Assembly: GCF_001431665.1 (NCBI RefSeq)
Contig: NZ_LLXV01000018.1
Coordinates: 1 to 45,762, forward strand
Source: Stenotrophomonas beteli
Lineage (GTDB): Bacteria > Pseudomonadota > Gammaproteobacteria > Xanthomonadales > Xanthomonadaceae
Reading direction: 5' to 3'
Length of the DNA: 45,762 bases
Shown here: piece by piece, positions 28,726 to 36,472 of the stretch
How positions within the stretch are numbered: the stretch's first letter is position 1
How the letters are laid out: the number at the start of each line of letters is the position of its first letter
Translations under genes and position numbers: made by a program
The notes under the pieces: model-generated
What the model was told of the DNA's origin: nothing
What the model saw: the letters and a program-made list of their open reading frames with translations, nothing else
Database searches by the model: none

Positions 28726-28765
28726 GGGGTCAGATCCCTTTTCCCCGGGAAAAGGATCCGACCCC
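28726..28765. repeat. GGGGTC-type palindrome
   Basis: GGGGTCAGATCC ... GGATCCGACCCC around a CTTTTCCCCGGGAAAAG centre, a near-perfect 40-base palindrome. A half copy (TTGGGGTCC) lies at 28709. It sits between the convergent oxidoreductase and glutathione transferase genes and may end both transcripts. Confidence 0.75.
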
Positions 28766-28769
28766 CGCC

Positions 28770-29375
28770 TCAGGCCACGCCATTGTCGACGTGGGTGGTG
28801 AAACCCGGCTGCTGTCGCAGGCGTTCGAACCACGCCGCGAGGTGTGGCAGCACGGGCTTGTTGCCGGGCGTGCTGCGCCAGCGTTGGGTCGACAGGCCAA
28901 GTACGATGTCGGCGAGGCTGAAGCCCGGACCGGAGACGTAGGCGTGGCCAGCGCCGAGATGGTCGTCTAGCACCGCCATCAGCCGGTTCCACTGCGCCAG
29001 GCTGGCCTCGGCACGGGCATCATCGGGGTAGTCCGGGTGCTGCCGCACGCGGGCCATGAACGCATGCCGCCAGGCGCTGTTGAGGTCGCTGGCCTGCCAA
29101 TCCATCCACTGCTCCACCCGCGCACGCGCCTGCAGCGCAACCGGCAGCAGGTCATCGCGGCCGGCGCGGGTGGCCAGGTAGCGGCAGATGCTGTTGGATT
29201 CCCACAGCACGAAGTCGCCGTCGCGCAGCACCGGTACCTGCCGGTTCGGATTCAGCGCGGCCAGCAGGTCCGGTGGCGGTGCCGGTTCGTGCTGCACTGG
29301 CTGATCCAGCCCGGCGCACAGCCACAGCACCTTGCGCACGTTGATCGAGGTCGGCTTTCCGTACAGTTCCAGCAT
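28770..29375 (-). CDS. Glutathione S-transferase family protein
   Basis: 201 residues. The N-terminal thioredoxin-like domain is at 1-78 (MLELYGKPTSINVRKVLW, with the expected glutathione-site Ser/Thr near residues 9-10). NPNRQVPVLRDGDFVLWES is the cis-proline and Ser-binding region (about 43-61), and SICRYLATR follows. The helical C-terminal domain carries the N-capping motif SLADIVLG (about 153-160). Its role is probably glutathione conjugation or a detoxification reaction; the substrate is unknown. The start is an ATG at 29375, divergent from rmuC with a 44-base gap. Confidence 0.9.
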   Translation of the reverse strand: MLELYGKPTSINVRKVLWLCAGLDQPVQHEPAPPPDLLAALNPNRQVPVLRDGDFVLWESNSICRYLATRAGRDDLLPVALQARARVEQWMDWQASDLNSAWRHAFMARVRQHPDYPDDARAEASLAQWNRLMAVLDDHLGAGHAYVSGPGFSLADIVLGLSTQRWRSTPGNKPVLPHLAAWFERLRQQPGFTTHVDNGVA

Positions 29376-29419
29376 GGCCCGGCGCAGCGTTTGAGACGGT
29401 GCCAGCCTACACTTGTCCC

Positions 29420-30955
29420 ATGCAAACCGAATCCCTGCTCATCGGCGGCCTTCTATTGGCCGTGCTCATCCTGCAGCTGGTCACCCTGCTGCGGCGCCCG
29501 CCCCATGACCGCCTGGAACAGGCGGTGCGCGAGGAGGCGCGGGCCGGGCGCAGCGAACTGCGCGAACAGCTGGACACCTTTGCGCGCGCGCTGACCGATC
29601 TGTCCACGCGTACCGACCAGCGGCTGGACCTGCTGCGCGAGGCCCTGGGCGAGGACGCCCGCAAGGCACGTACCGAGTCCGCCGAAAGCCAGCAGCGCGG
29701 CGCTGCGTTGATGGGCCAGCGCCTGCAGGAACTGCGTGGCCAGCTGGATACCTTTGGCCAGCAGCAGGAGGCGCGCATCCATGCCTTCGGCCAGCAGTTG
29801 CAGGAACTGACCACGCGCACCGACAGCCAGCTCGGTGCCCTGCGCCAGAGCCAGGTGGACGATGCACGCAAAGGCCGCGAGGAGGGGGCGCAGTCGCAGC
29901 AGCGCCTGACCGAGAACCTGGGCCAGCGGCTGCAGGAACTGACCCAGCGCAACGAGCAACGGATCGCCGAAATGCGCACCACGCTGGAAGAACAGCTGCG
30001 CGCCCTGCAGAGCGACAATGCCCAGAAGCTGGAACAGATGCGCGTGACCGTGGACGAGAAGCTGCAGTCCACCCTGGAAACCCGCCTGGGCCAGTCCTTC
30101 AAGCTGGTTTCCGAGCGCCTGGAGCAGGTCCAGCGTGGCCTCGGCGAGATGCAGCAGCTGGCCACCGGCGTGGGCGACCTCAAGCGCGTGCTGACCAACG
30201 TCAAGACGCGCGGCAGCTGGGGTGAAGTGCAGCTGGAGAACATCCTCGAGCAGACCCTGATCCAGGAGCAGTACGCGCGTGCGGTGAAGGTGCGCCCGGA
30301 CAGCGGGGAAATGGTCGATATCGCCGTGCGCCTGCCGGGACGCAGCAGCGACGACACGCCGGTGTGGCTGCCGATCGACTCCAAGTTCCCGCGCGAAGAC
30401 TATGAGCGGCTTCTGGACGCGCAGGAGCAGGGCGACGCAGAACTGGTGCGCGTGCAGGGCGCACAGCTGGAGCGCGCGGTGAAGGTGCAGGCCAAGTCCA
30501 TCTGCGAGAAGTACATCGTGCCGCCGCATACCACCGATTTCGCGGTGATGTTCCTGCCGACCGAAGGGCTGTACGCCGAGGTGATCCGCCGCCCCGGCCT
30601 GGTGGACCTGCTGCAGCGCGACCACCGCGTGGTGGTCGCCGGGCCGACCACCATCACCGCGCTGCTCAACAGCCTGCAGATGGGATTCCGCACCCTGGCC
30701 ATCGAGAAGCGGTCCAGCGAAGTGTGGAGCCTGCTGGGCGCGGTGAAGACCGAGTTCGGCAAGTTCGGCGACGTGCTCGACAATGTGAAGGCCAAGCTCG
30801 ATCAGGCCAGCAAGCAGATCGACCAGACCGGCGTACGCACCCGCGCGATCGCCCGCAAGCTGCGCGATGTCGAATCGCTGCCGGTGGAGCAGAGCCGGCA
30901 GCTGCTGCCCGATGCGCTGTCGGCCGACGACAATGGCGACGGTGAAGAAACCTGA
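29420..30955 (+). CDS. rmuC: DNA recombination protein RmuC
   Basis: RmuC limits inversions between short inverted repeats and is thought to act as a nuclease on branched DNA. 511 residues. An N-terminal membrane segment (LLIGGLLLAVLILQLVTLL, 5-23) is followed by a very long Gln/Glu/Arg-rich coiled coil (about 30-230). It contains a repeated pattern, RLQELRGQLDTFGQQ, LGQRLQELTQRNEQR. The RmuC domain proper (about 245-490) carries GSWGEVQLENILEQ, WLPIDSKFPREDYERLLDAQ and VVAGPTTITALLNSLQMGFR. I start at 29420 because it gives the membrane segment at the right place. Confidence 0.95.
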   Translation: MQTESLLIGGLLLAVLILQLVTLLRRPPHDRLEQAVREEARAGRSELREQLDTFARALTDLSTRTDQRLDLLREALGEDARKARTESAESQQRGAALMGQRLQELRGQLDTFGQQQEARIHAFGQQLQELTTRTDSQLGALRQSQVDDARKGREEGAQSQQRLTENLGQRLQELTQRNEQRIAEMRTTLEEQLRALQSDNAQKLEQMRVTVDEKLQSTLETRLGQSFKLVSERLEQVQRGLGEMQQLATGVGDLKRVLTNVKTRGSWGEVQLENILEQTLIQEQYARAVKVRPDSGEMVDIAVRLPGRSSDDTPVWLPIDSKFPREDYERLLDAQEQGDAELVRVQGAQLERAVKVQAKSICEKYIVPPHTTDFAVMFLPTEGLYAEVIRRPGLVDLLQRDHRVVVAGPTTITALLNSLQMGFRTLAIEKRSSEVWSLLGAVKTEFGKFGDVLDNVKAKLDQASKQIDQTGVRTRAIARKLRDVESLPVEQSRQLLPDALSADDNGDGEET

Positions 30956-31025
30956 GCCACGCTGACACGCTGCCTGCATCGTCCATGCGTATGCTGGCGG
31001 CCTGTCCGTCGTGATCGGGTGCCCC

Positions 31026-31415
31026 ATGCGTTCTCGCCTCTGTATCAGCCTGCTCCTGGCCGTAGTGCTCGCCGCCTGCAGCAGTGCACCCCCGGCCCCG
31101 CCCGCTGCGGTCGCAGCCGACAGCCCGCAGGCTGCCGAGGCCTACCAGGAGGCACGTGATGTCGACTGCCAGGCTGCAGGCGGTACGTTGCAACGGCTTG
31201 GCCGCCTGCAGCGGCTGCAGTGCGTGATGCCCTATGCCGACGCCGGCAAGGCCTGCAGCCGCAGGAGCGATTGCACGGGCCAGTGCCTGGCCACCGGCGA
31301 AGTGGCTGCGGGCACTTCCACCACCGGCACCTGCCAGCGCGATGCCAGCCAGAACTTCGGCTGCCGCCAGCGCATTGATGAGGGCAAAGCGCAGGGCACG
31401 ATCTGCGTGGATTGA
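31026..31415 (+). CDS. Cysteine-rich lipoprotein of unknown function
   Basis: 129 residues. A lipoprotein signal (LLLAVVLAACSS, lipidated Cys near residue 17) is followed by an Ala/Pro linker. The mature part has eight more cysteines, enough for four disulfides, in the order DCQ, LQCV, KACSRRSDCTGQC, GTCQ, FGCR and ICVD. The block YADAGKACSRRSDCTGQCLA recalls small Cys-rich exported proteins of xanthomonads; I do not recognise a function. It stands alone between rmuC and the glutathione peroxidase gene. The start at 31026 is chosen because the signal then begins MRSRLCISLLL. Confidence 0.8.
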   Translation: MRSRLCISLLLAVVLAACSSAPPAPPAAVAADSPQAAEAYQEARDVDCQAAGGTLQRLGRLQRLQCVMPYADAGKACSRRSDCTGQCLATGEVAAGTSTTGTCQRDASQNFGCRQRIDEGKAQGTICVD

Positions 31416-31551
31416 CGGTGGCGCCGGTCGCTGGCTGGCAACCGCACGAACGTTCGCGACCGCGCGTGAATTCCGTCGAGCACGTTCGGCGCGACGGGCA
31501 GCGCACAGCGCTATGCTGGTGGACCATTCCCCGCCGTAGCCGGAGCCCCGC

Positions 31552-32097
31552 GTGAGCACCCCGATCCAGGACATTTCCCTCACCACCATCGACGGCCAGC
31601 CGTCCTCGCTTGCCGACTACCAGGGCAAGGTCCTGCTGCTGGTCAACGTCGCCTCCAAGTGCGGCCTGACCCCGCAGTACGAAGGCCTGCAGGCGCTGTA
31701 TGCGGAAAAGCACGCGCAGGGCCTGGAAGTGCTGGGCTTCCCCGCCAACAACTTCCTGGGCCAGGAACCGGGCAGCGAGGCGGAGATCCAGCAGTTCTGC
31801 CAGCTTACCTACGATGTCACCTTCCCGATGTTCTCCAAGATCAGCGTGGCCGGCCAAGACACTCACCCGCTGTACCAGCAGCTGACCGCGGCGCAGCCGC
31901 AGTCGATCGGTGAAGGTCCGCTGCGCGAACGCCTGGCCAGCAAGGAGATTCCGATCCACGCCGCGCCGGCGGTGCTGTGGAACTTCGAGAAGTTCCTGGT
32001 CGGTCGCGATGGCAAGGTGATCGCCCGCTTCGCCCCGGACGTGGCCGCCGATGATGCGCGCCTGCGCGAGGCCATCGAGGCTGCGCTGGCCGCCTGA
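31552..32097 (+). CDS. Glutathione peroxidase family protein
   Basis: A thiol peroxidase that reduces hydrogen peroxide and lipid hydroperoxides. 181 residues. The peroxidatic cysteine is Cys37 in NVASKCGLT, and it is Cys rather than selenocysteine. FPANNFLGQEPGS supplies the catalytic Gln and Asn, and WNFEKFLVG the Trp and second Asn. In bacteria such proteins often use thioredoxin. The start is a GTG at 31552 with GGAG 8-9 bases upstream. A bidirectional terminator follows. Confidence 0.93.
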   Translation: MSTPIQDISLTTIDGQPSSLADYQGKVLLLVNVASKCGLTPQYEGLQALYAEKHAQGLEVLGFPANNFLGQEPGSEAEIQQFCQLTYDVTFPMFSKISVAGQDTHPLYQQLTAAQPQSIGEGPLRERLASKEIPIHAAPAVLWNFEKFLVGRDGKVIARFAPDVAADDARLREAIEAALAA

Positions 32098-32102
32098 GCA
32101 AT

Positions 32103-32128
32103 GCGTGCCAACCCAGGTTGGCGCGCAC
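32103..32128. repeat. SMAG-like palindrome
   Basis: GCGTGCCAACC CAGGTTGGCGCGCAC, a near-perfect inverted repeat of the same kind as 18960, 6 bases after the peroxidase stop. The GTAG end is missing. Confidence 0.55.
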
Positions 32129-32142
32129 CCATGGCGCCAAAG

Positions 32143-32168
32143 AAAAACCCCGCCGAGGCGGGGTTTTT
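32143..32168. terminator. Bidirectional rho-independent terminator
   Basis: AAAAACCCCGCC and GGCGGGGTTTTT flank a tiny loop; both strands end in a T-run. It serves the peroxidase gene (+) and mlaA (-). Confidence 0.9.
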
Positions 32169-32187
32169 CATGTACCGATGAGTGGCC

Positions 32188-33195
32188 TCAGTGGGTCCAC
32201 TGCGGCATCGGCATCGCATCGACCGGGATCGGCGAGTTGGCATCATCGTGGCCGCGCTCGCGCTTGCTGCGCAGATCGTTCTCGATCTGGTAATTGCGGC
32301 GCTGCATCCACGCATCGCGCACCAGCGAGTACTCGTCCACCGCAGTGTCGCGCAGATCGTCGATCGCCAGCAGCTGTGCGCGCGTATCGACCAGCTGCAG
32401 GCCCTGCAGGCCGATGCGCAGCTTGTCTTCCTCAATGCGGCGCATCGGCGACAACGGGATGTCACCGGCCAGGCCGAACACATCGCGCACGGTCCGCGGG
32501 CCGAAGAACGGCAGTTCCACGTAACGCGAACGACGCCAGCCCCAGGCACCCAGGGTCTGGCCGAAGTCTTCGTTGCGGCGCGGCACCATCGCCTTGCTGG
32601 CCGGATCGAACAGGCCGCCGATGCCCAGCGTGCTGTTCATCAGGAAGCGGCCCAGGCTGTCCCACGCATCGGCGCCACGGCCCTGCAGCAGCTGGTTGGT
32701 GATGGTCACCGGTGCGCGCAGGTTGCTGAAGAAGTTGCTGACGCCGGTACGCGCGAAGCGTGGCACCACGTGGGTGTAGGCCGTGGCCAGCGGGCGGGCG
32801 ATGCCACGGTCGACTGCGTTGTTGAACTTGTGCACCTTGCGGTTGAACGGTTCCCACGGGTCATAGGCGGCCGCACTGCCGGTGTTGCTGGCACCACCGT
32901 ACAGGGCATCGAAATCATCATCACCGCCCGGTGCAGTGGCCGCGGCAGTCTTGGCCGCTTCGGCATCGGCATCGGCACTGGCTGCGGGCGGGGTCGGCGC
33001 CGCAGCGGTGGCGATCGGCGGGTTAGCCACTGGGGCCACCTCGGTCACGCCGGTATCGGCGGGCGCCGCTTCGGCGGGAGCGCCGGCCGGGACCACGGTG
33101 CTGGCGGCCGGTGCATCGCTGCGTGCGGGCTTGCCGGCACAGGCGGTCAGCGCGGTGGCCAGGACGATCAGGGGAAGAGCGCGTACGACGTTCAT
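32188..33195 (-). CDS. mlaA: Outer-membrane phospholipid-transport lipoprotein MlaA (VacJ)
   Basis: MlaA takes phospholipids out of the outer leaflet of the outer membrane and hands them to MlaC. 335 residues from the ATG at 33195. The lipobox is TALTACAG (Cys near residue 19). A long Ala/Pro/Asp linker (about 20-100) is longer than in E. coli. The MlaA domain (about 110-310) starts YDPWEPFNRKVHKFNNAVD and has SNLRAPVTITNQLLQG and LGIGGLFDPASK. The ATG follows the mlaB stop by one base. Putting mlaA in the same operon as mlaFEDCB differs from E. coli, where it is separate. Confidence 0.95.
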   Translation of the reverse strand: MNVVRALPLIVLATALTACAGKPARSDAPAASTVVPAGAPAEAAPADTGVTEVAPVANPPIATAAAPTPPAASADADAEAAKTAAATAPGGDDDFDALYGGASNTGSAAAYDPWEPFNRKVHKFNNAVDRGIARPLATAYTHVVPRFARTGVSNFFSNLRAPVTITNQLLQGRGADAWDSLGRFLMNSTLGIGGLFDPASKAMVPRRNEDFGQTLGAWGWRRSRYVELPFFGPRTVRDVFGLAGDIPLSPMRRIEEDKLRIGLQGLQLVDTRAQLLAIDDLRDTAVDEYSLVRDAWMQRRNYQIENDLRSKRERGHDDANSPIPVDAMPMPQWTH

Positions 33196-33196
33196 G

Positions 33197-33508
33197 TCAG
33201 CTCGCAGCAGAAGTTGCATTGAAATCCAGGTCGGGCGACAGCCGGTAGGCCGCGCTCAGCTCGTTGAAGCCTGCCGGTGCGCCGGAAATCGCCAGCGGGT
33301 GCCCGGCCTTGCGTGCGCGCGCCGAAAGCTCGGCGAGCAGGGCCAGGCCGGCGCTGTCCACGCGCTCGACCTCGCCCAGCTCCAGCCGCGCCAGCTTCGC
33401 CGGCAGCGCCTGCAGCTGCGGCCACAGCGCGATCACCGCGGCACGGTCAAGCAGACCGCGCAGGCGCAGGGTATCGCCCTCCAGCAGCGCCAATGCGTTA
33501 CTTGCCAT
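33197..33508 (-). CDS. mlaB: MlaB, STAS-domain subunit of the Mla ABC transporter
   Basis: 103 residues, a single STAS domain that binds and activates the ATPase MlaF in the cytoplasm. LARLELGEVERVDSAGLALLAELS (about 39-62) is the conserved STAS loop-helix with Asp-Ser-Ala-Gly. Small and weakly conserved, it is identified mainly by this block and its place between mlaC and mlaA. The start ATG overlaps the 3' end of mlaC by 11 bases. Confidence 0.9.
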   Translation of the reverse strand: MASNALALLEGDTLRLRGLLDRAAVIALWPQLQALPAKLARLELGEVERVDSAGLALLAELSARARKAGHPLAISGAPAGFNELSAAYRLSPDLDFNATSAAS

Positions 33509-34160
33509 TGCCCGTCGGCCCGGCCTGCATGCTGCCGCTGCGCAGGTCGCTGGCCACCTGCTTGATACCCTTCTGGCGCAGCGGGGTGTCGAACTGGTTG
33601 CGGAAGGTCTGCACGTAGGAAATCCCTTCGATGTTCACATCGAAGATCTTCCACTGGCCGTTCACGTTGCGCATCCAGTATTCGACCGGGGTCGGCTCGT
33701 TGGCTGCGCGCACCAGCTCGGTGCTCACGCGCACGCCGCGGTTGCCCGGCAGCGGGCTCTCACCCTTCAGGCGGAAGCTGGGCTTGCCCTGGATGTTGAG
33801 CAGGGTCGAGCCGTAGCGCTGCATCAGGCTGTCGGCCATCGCATCGGCAAACAGCTTGATGTCCGCGTCTGAAGCGCCGCGGGCATGCGGGCCCAGCACC
33901 AGGCGCGCGGCATAGTCGCGGTCGAAGGTGCGGGTCAGTTCGCTGTCGATGTAGCTGCGCAGGCTGGCCGGGTTGCTGCTGAACTCGCTCTTGCGCTGCT
34001 GCAGGGTGGCCAGGATGCGGCTGCTGGCATCGATCACCACCTTGCCGGCCTGGCCCTGGGTCGCGGCTGCGGCGGGCGCGGCCGCCTGGGCCTGGGCGAG
34101 GAACGGGGTAGCCACCAGCAGCGCCGAGGCGAGCAGGGCCGGGATCAGTTTCATCTTCAT
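33498..34160 (-). CDS. mlaC: MlaC, periplasmic phospholipid-binding protein
   Basis: Carries phospholipid between the outer-membrane MlaA complex and inner-membrane MlaFEDB. 220 residues. The signal peptide LIPALLASALLVATPFLAQAQA is cut near residue 25. The MlaC/Ttg2 domain (about 38-210) has TFDRDYAARLVLGPHAR, YGSTLLNIQGK and GQWKIFDVNIEGISYVQTFR. The start is the ATG at 34160, overlapping the mlaD stop (ATGA); a second Met two codons later is possible. Confidence 0.94.
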   Translation of the reverse strand: MKMKLIPALLASALLVATPFLAQAQAAAPAAAATQGQAGKVVIDASSRILATLQQRKSEFSSNPASLRSYIDSELTRTFDRDYAARLVLGPHARGASDADIKLFADAMADSLMQRYGSTLLNIQGKPSFRLKGESPLPGNRGVRVSTELVRAANEPTPVEYWMRNVNGQWKIFDVNIEGISYVQTFRNQFDTPLRQKGIKQVASDLRSGSMQAGPTGNGK

Positions 34161-34681
34161 GGTTGCGGTTCCGTTGCAGGCGCCTGCGCGCCATCGTTGG
34201 GCTTCTGAGCAGCGCCGCCACCGGCGCCGCCACTGAACATGTACTTGCCGACCAGCTGGATCAGGTCGACCGCCGGCTGGGTGAAGACGATCTCGTCGCC
34301 GGCCTTCAGCACCTCCGGATCACCGCCCGGCTGCAGACCGATATAGCTCTCGCCGAGCAAACCACTGGTGAAGATGCCGGCCGAGGTATCCGCCGGCAGG
34401 TCCTTGACCTTGCTGTCCATGCGCAGGGTCACGATGGATTCGAACTTCACCGGGTCCAGGTCGATCGCGGCGACCTGGCCGACGGTGACACCGCCGATCT
34501 TGACCGGCGCCTGCTTGCGCAGCTGGCCGACCTGGGAAAAGCGAGCCTTCAGCTCATAGCCGTCGCTGCCCCAGCTCCAGCGCTGGTTGGTCGAGGCCAC
34601 GGCCAGCACCATCAGCGAGGCCAGGGCCAGCAGCAGGAAGGCGCCGACGGAGAATTCGAGTCTGGGACCGCGGATGGCCAT
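34157..34681 (-). CDS. mlaD: MlaD, MCE-domain substrate-binding subunit
   Basis: 174 residues. One N-terminal membrane helix (EFSVGAFLLLALASLMVLAV, 8-27) anchors a periplasmic MCE domain (about 38-120) with KARFSQVGQLRKQAPVKIGG and GLLGESYIGLQPGGDPEVL. The C-terminal helix and Gly/Ala tail follow. It should form the hexameric ring on MlaE that binds lipid. ATG at 34681, 60 bases after mlaE; the codons upstream look like non-coding leader. Confidence 0.94.
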   Translation of the reverse strand: MAIRGPRLEFSVGAFLLLALASLMVLAVASTNQRWSWGSDGYELKARFSQVGQLRKQAPVKIGGVTVGQVAAIDLDPVKFESIVTLRMDSKVKDLPADTSAGIFTSGLLGESYIGLQPGGDPEVLKAGDEIVFTQPAVDLIQLVGKYMFSGGAGGGAAQKPNDGAQAPATEPQP

Positions 34682-34741
34682 GTGGATTACCTGATCGAGT
34701 CGTTGTGGCCGCGCGCGCCTGCGCACCGCCGGTGGAGGGGG

Positions 34742-35491
34742 TTAGGTGAACAACATTGCCGACAGCACGAAGTTGAACATCAGCACCAGCAGCGAGGCGT
34801 TGACCACCGCCCGGGTGGTCGCCACCGAGGTGCCCTCGATGGTCGGCTCGGCGTGGAAACCGACGTAGGCGGCAACCAGTGCGGCGGTGCCGCCGAAGAT
34901 CGCCGACTTCAGCATCGCCACGCCGAAGTCGTCCCAGAAGTCCACGCTGTTGCGCAGCGCCGACCAGAACACGCCGTTGTCCAGGCCCAGCACGTGCACC
35001 GCTTCGAAGTAGCTGGCACTGATCGCCAGCGAACAGAAGATGCCGGTCAGCAGCGGCACGGTCAGCACCGCCGCCCAGAAGCGCGGTGCCACGGCCTTGG
35101 CTACCGGGTCGATCGCCATCAGCTCCAGCGCCTTGATCTGGTCGGTGGCGCGCATCAGGCCCAGTTCGGCGGCGATCGAACTGCCGGCGCGGCCGATGAA
35201 CAGCAGGGCGGTCAGCACCGGCGCCAGCTCGCGGTACAGCGACAGGCCGAGTAGGGTCGACAGCGCGTCGGCCGCACCGAAGGTGGTCAGCGTGCGGTAG
35301 CCCTGCAGGGTCAGTACCAGGCCGACGAAGGCACCGCCGACGGCGATGATCGGCAGCGAGCGCGCGCCGATCTTGTAGATCTCGCGGGTCAGCTCGGCCA
35401 GGAAGTCGCGCGTGGGCAAGGAACCCCGCAGGACGGTCAGCGAGAACAGGCCGGCGCGGCCCAGCGAGCGGGTGGCTTGCACGAACGGCAT
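34742..35491 (-). CDS. mlaE: MlaE, membrane permease of the Mla ABC transporter
   Basis: 249 residues, five or six membrane helices, MlaE/permease family. VGGAFVGLVLTLQGYRTL, RAGSSIAAELGLMRATDQIKALELMAIDPV and FWAAVLTVPLLTGIFC are conserved blocks; the EL-RATDQIKAL loop touches the ATPase. It forms the inner-membrane core for phospholipid movement. The start ATG overlaps the mlaF stop by one base. Confidence 0.95.
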   Translation of the reverse strand: MPFVQATRSLGRAGLFSLTVLRGSLPTRDFLAELTREIYKIGARSLPIIAVGGAFVGLVLTLQGYRTLTTFGAADALSTLLGLSLYRELAPVLTALLFIGRAGSSIAAELGLMRATDQIKALELMAIDPVAKAVAPRFWAAVLTVPLLTGIFCSLAISASYFEAVHVLGLDNGVFWSALRNSVDFWDDFGVAMLKSAIFGGTAALVAAYVGFHAEPTIEGTSVATTRAVVNASLLVLMFNFVLSAMLFT

Positions 35492-36288
35492 CAGGCAACC
35501 CTCGCACGCGGTGCGGCGTCGAACGGAATGGGACCATCGGGCTGGCCATGCAGGAACTGCCGCAGCAGCGGGTCCTGGCTGGACTGCAGCGCATCGGGGG
35601 TACCCTGGAACACGATGCCGCCATTGGCGATCGCGATCACCTGGTCGCAGATCGGCAGGGTCTCGTGCACGTGGTGGCTGACGATGATGCTGGTCAGGCC
35701 CAGGCTGTGGTTGAGGCGCTGGATCAGGCTCATGATCACCCCGGAGGCGATCGGGTCCAGCCCGGTCAGCGGCTCGTCGTAGATCATCAGCGGCGGGTCC
35801 AGGGCCAGTGCACGGGCCAGCGCCACGCGGCGCGCCATGCCGCCGGACAGCTCGCGTGGCCAGGCATCGGCGGCCGCCAGCAGGCCCACCGCATGCAGCT
35901 TCATCTCCACCAGCCGGCGCAGCACGGCCCTCGGCAGGCGGGTATGCGTGCGCAGCGGCAGCTCGACGTTCTCAGCCACGGTGAGGTCGGTCAGCAGGCC
36001 GTTGCCCTGCAGCAGCACGCCCACGCTCTTGCGCATCTCCAGCAGTGCGCCGCTGTCGTGCGGGATGGGCTTGCCGAACAGTGCGACCTCGCCGGCGACC
36101 GGGCGCAGCTCGCCGGTCAACGCAGCCAGCAGGGTCGACTTGCCGCTGCCGGACGGACCGAGCACAGCGGTGATGCTGCCCGCGGGCACCTGCAGCGACA
36201 CGTCGCGCAGGATCGTGCGCCCGCTCCGGTCGATGCGGACGTTGGATAACTGCACCAGACTGGAGGCGGAAGCCGACATGGGCACCAT
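35491..36288 (-). CDS. mlaF: MlaF, ATP-binding subunit of the Mla ABC transporter
   Basis: 265 residues, an ABC ATPase. Walker A GPSGSGKST is at about 44-52, the Q-loop at LLQGNGL, the signature LSGGMARR at about 146-153, and Walker B with LMIYDEPLTGLDP. The switch His is in VSHHVHE. The tail after about residue 245 is a short Pro/Arg extension. First gene of the mlaFEDCBA operon. ATG at 36288; a second ATG three codons later is equally plausible because neither has a strong ribosome-binding site. Confidence 0.94.
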   Translation of the reverse strand: MVPMSASASSLVQLSNVRIDRSGRTILRDVSLQVPAGSITAVLGPSGSGKSTLLAALTGELRPVAGEVALFGKPIPHDSGALLEMRKSVGVLLQGNGLLTDLTVAENVELPLRTHTRLPRAVLRRLVEMKLHAVGLLAAADAWPRELSGGMARRVALARALALDPPLMIYDEPLTGLDPIASGVIMSLIQRLNHSLGLTSIIVSHHVHETLPICDQVIAIANGGIVFQGTPDALQSSQDPLLRQFLHGQPDGPIPFDAAPRARVA

Positions 36289-36457
36289 TAACGTTTTTTA
36301 GACATCGAAGGATCAGGTCAGCCGGCTGAACAAAAGCAGACTGGACGGTGCAGTATTGTTGCACGACAAGGGCTCGCCCGGCCCGGGACAATCGGCGGGT
36401 GCGCCGGAACAATCCGTGCCGATGACAGCATCGGCCATTGAATACGGCCTGCGGTAC

Positions 36458-36470
36458 TGCACACTGTGCA
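36458..36470. promoter_or_regulatory. 13-base palindrome just before recC
   Basis: TGCACACTGTGCA, a perfect inverted repeat, ends 2 bases before the recC ATG. It covers the place of the ribosome-binding site, and no Shine-Dalgarno sequence is visible there. Possible operator; unproven. Confidence 0.3.
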
Positions 36471-36472
36471 CG

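Noticed and set aside
36288..36305. Five-codon leader MSKKR whose stop overlaps the mlaF start
   Set aside because: TAATG overlap is neat, but there is no ribosome-binding site and a five-codon frame is easily found by chance.
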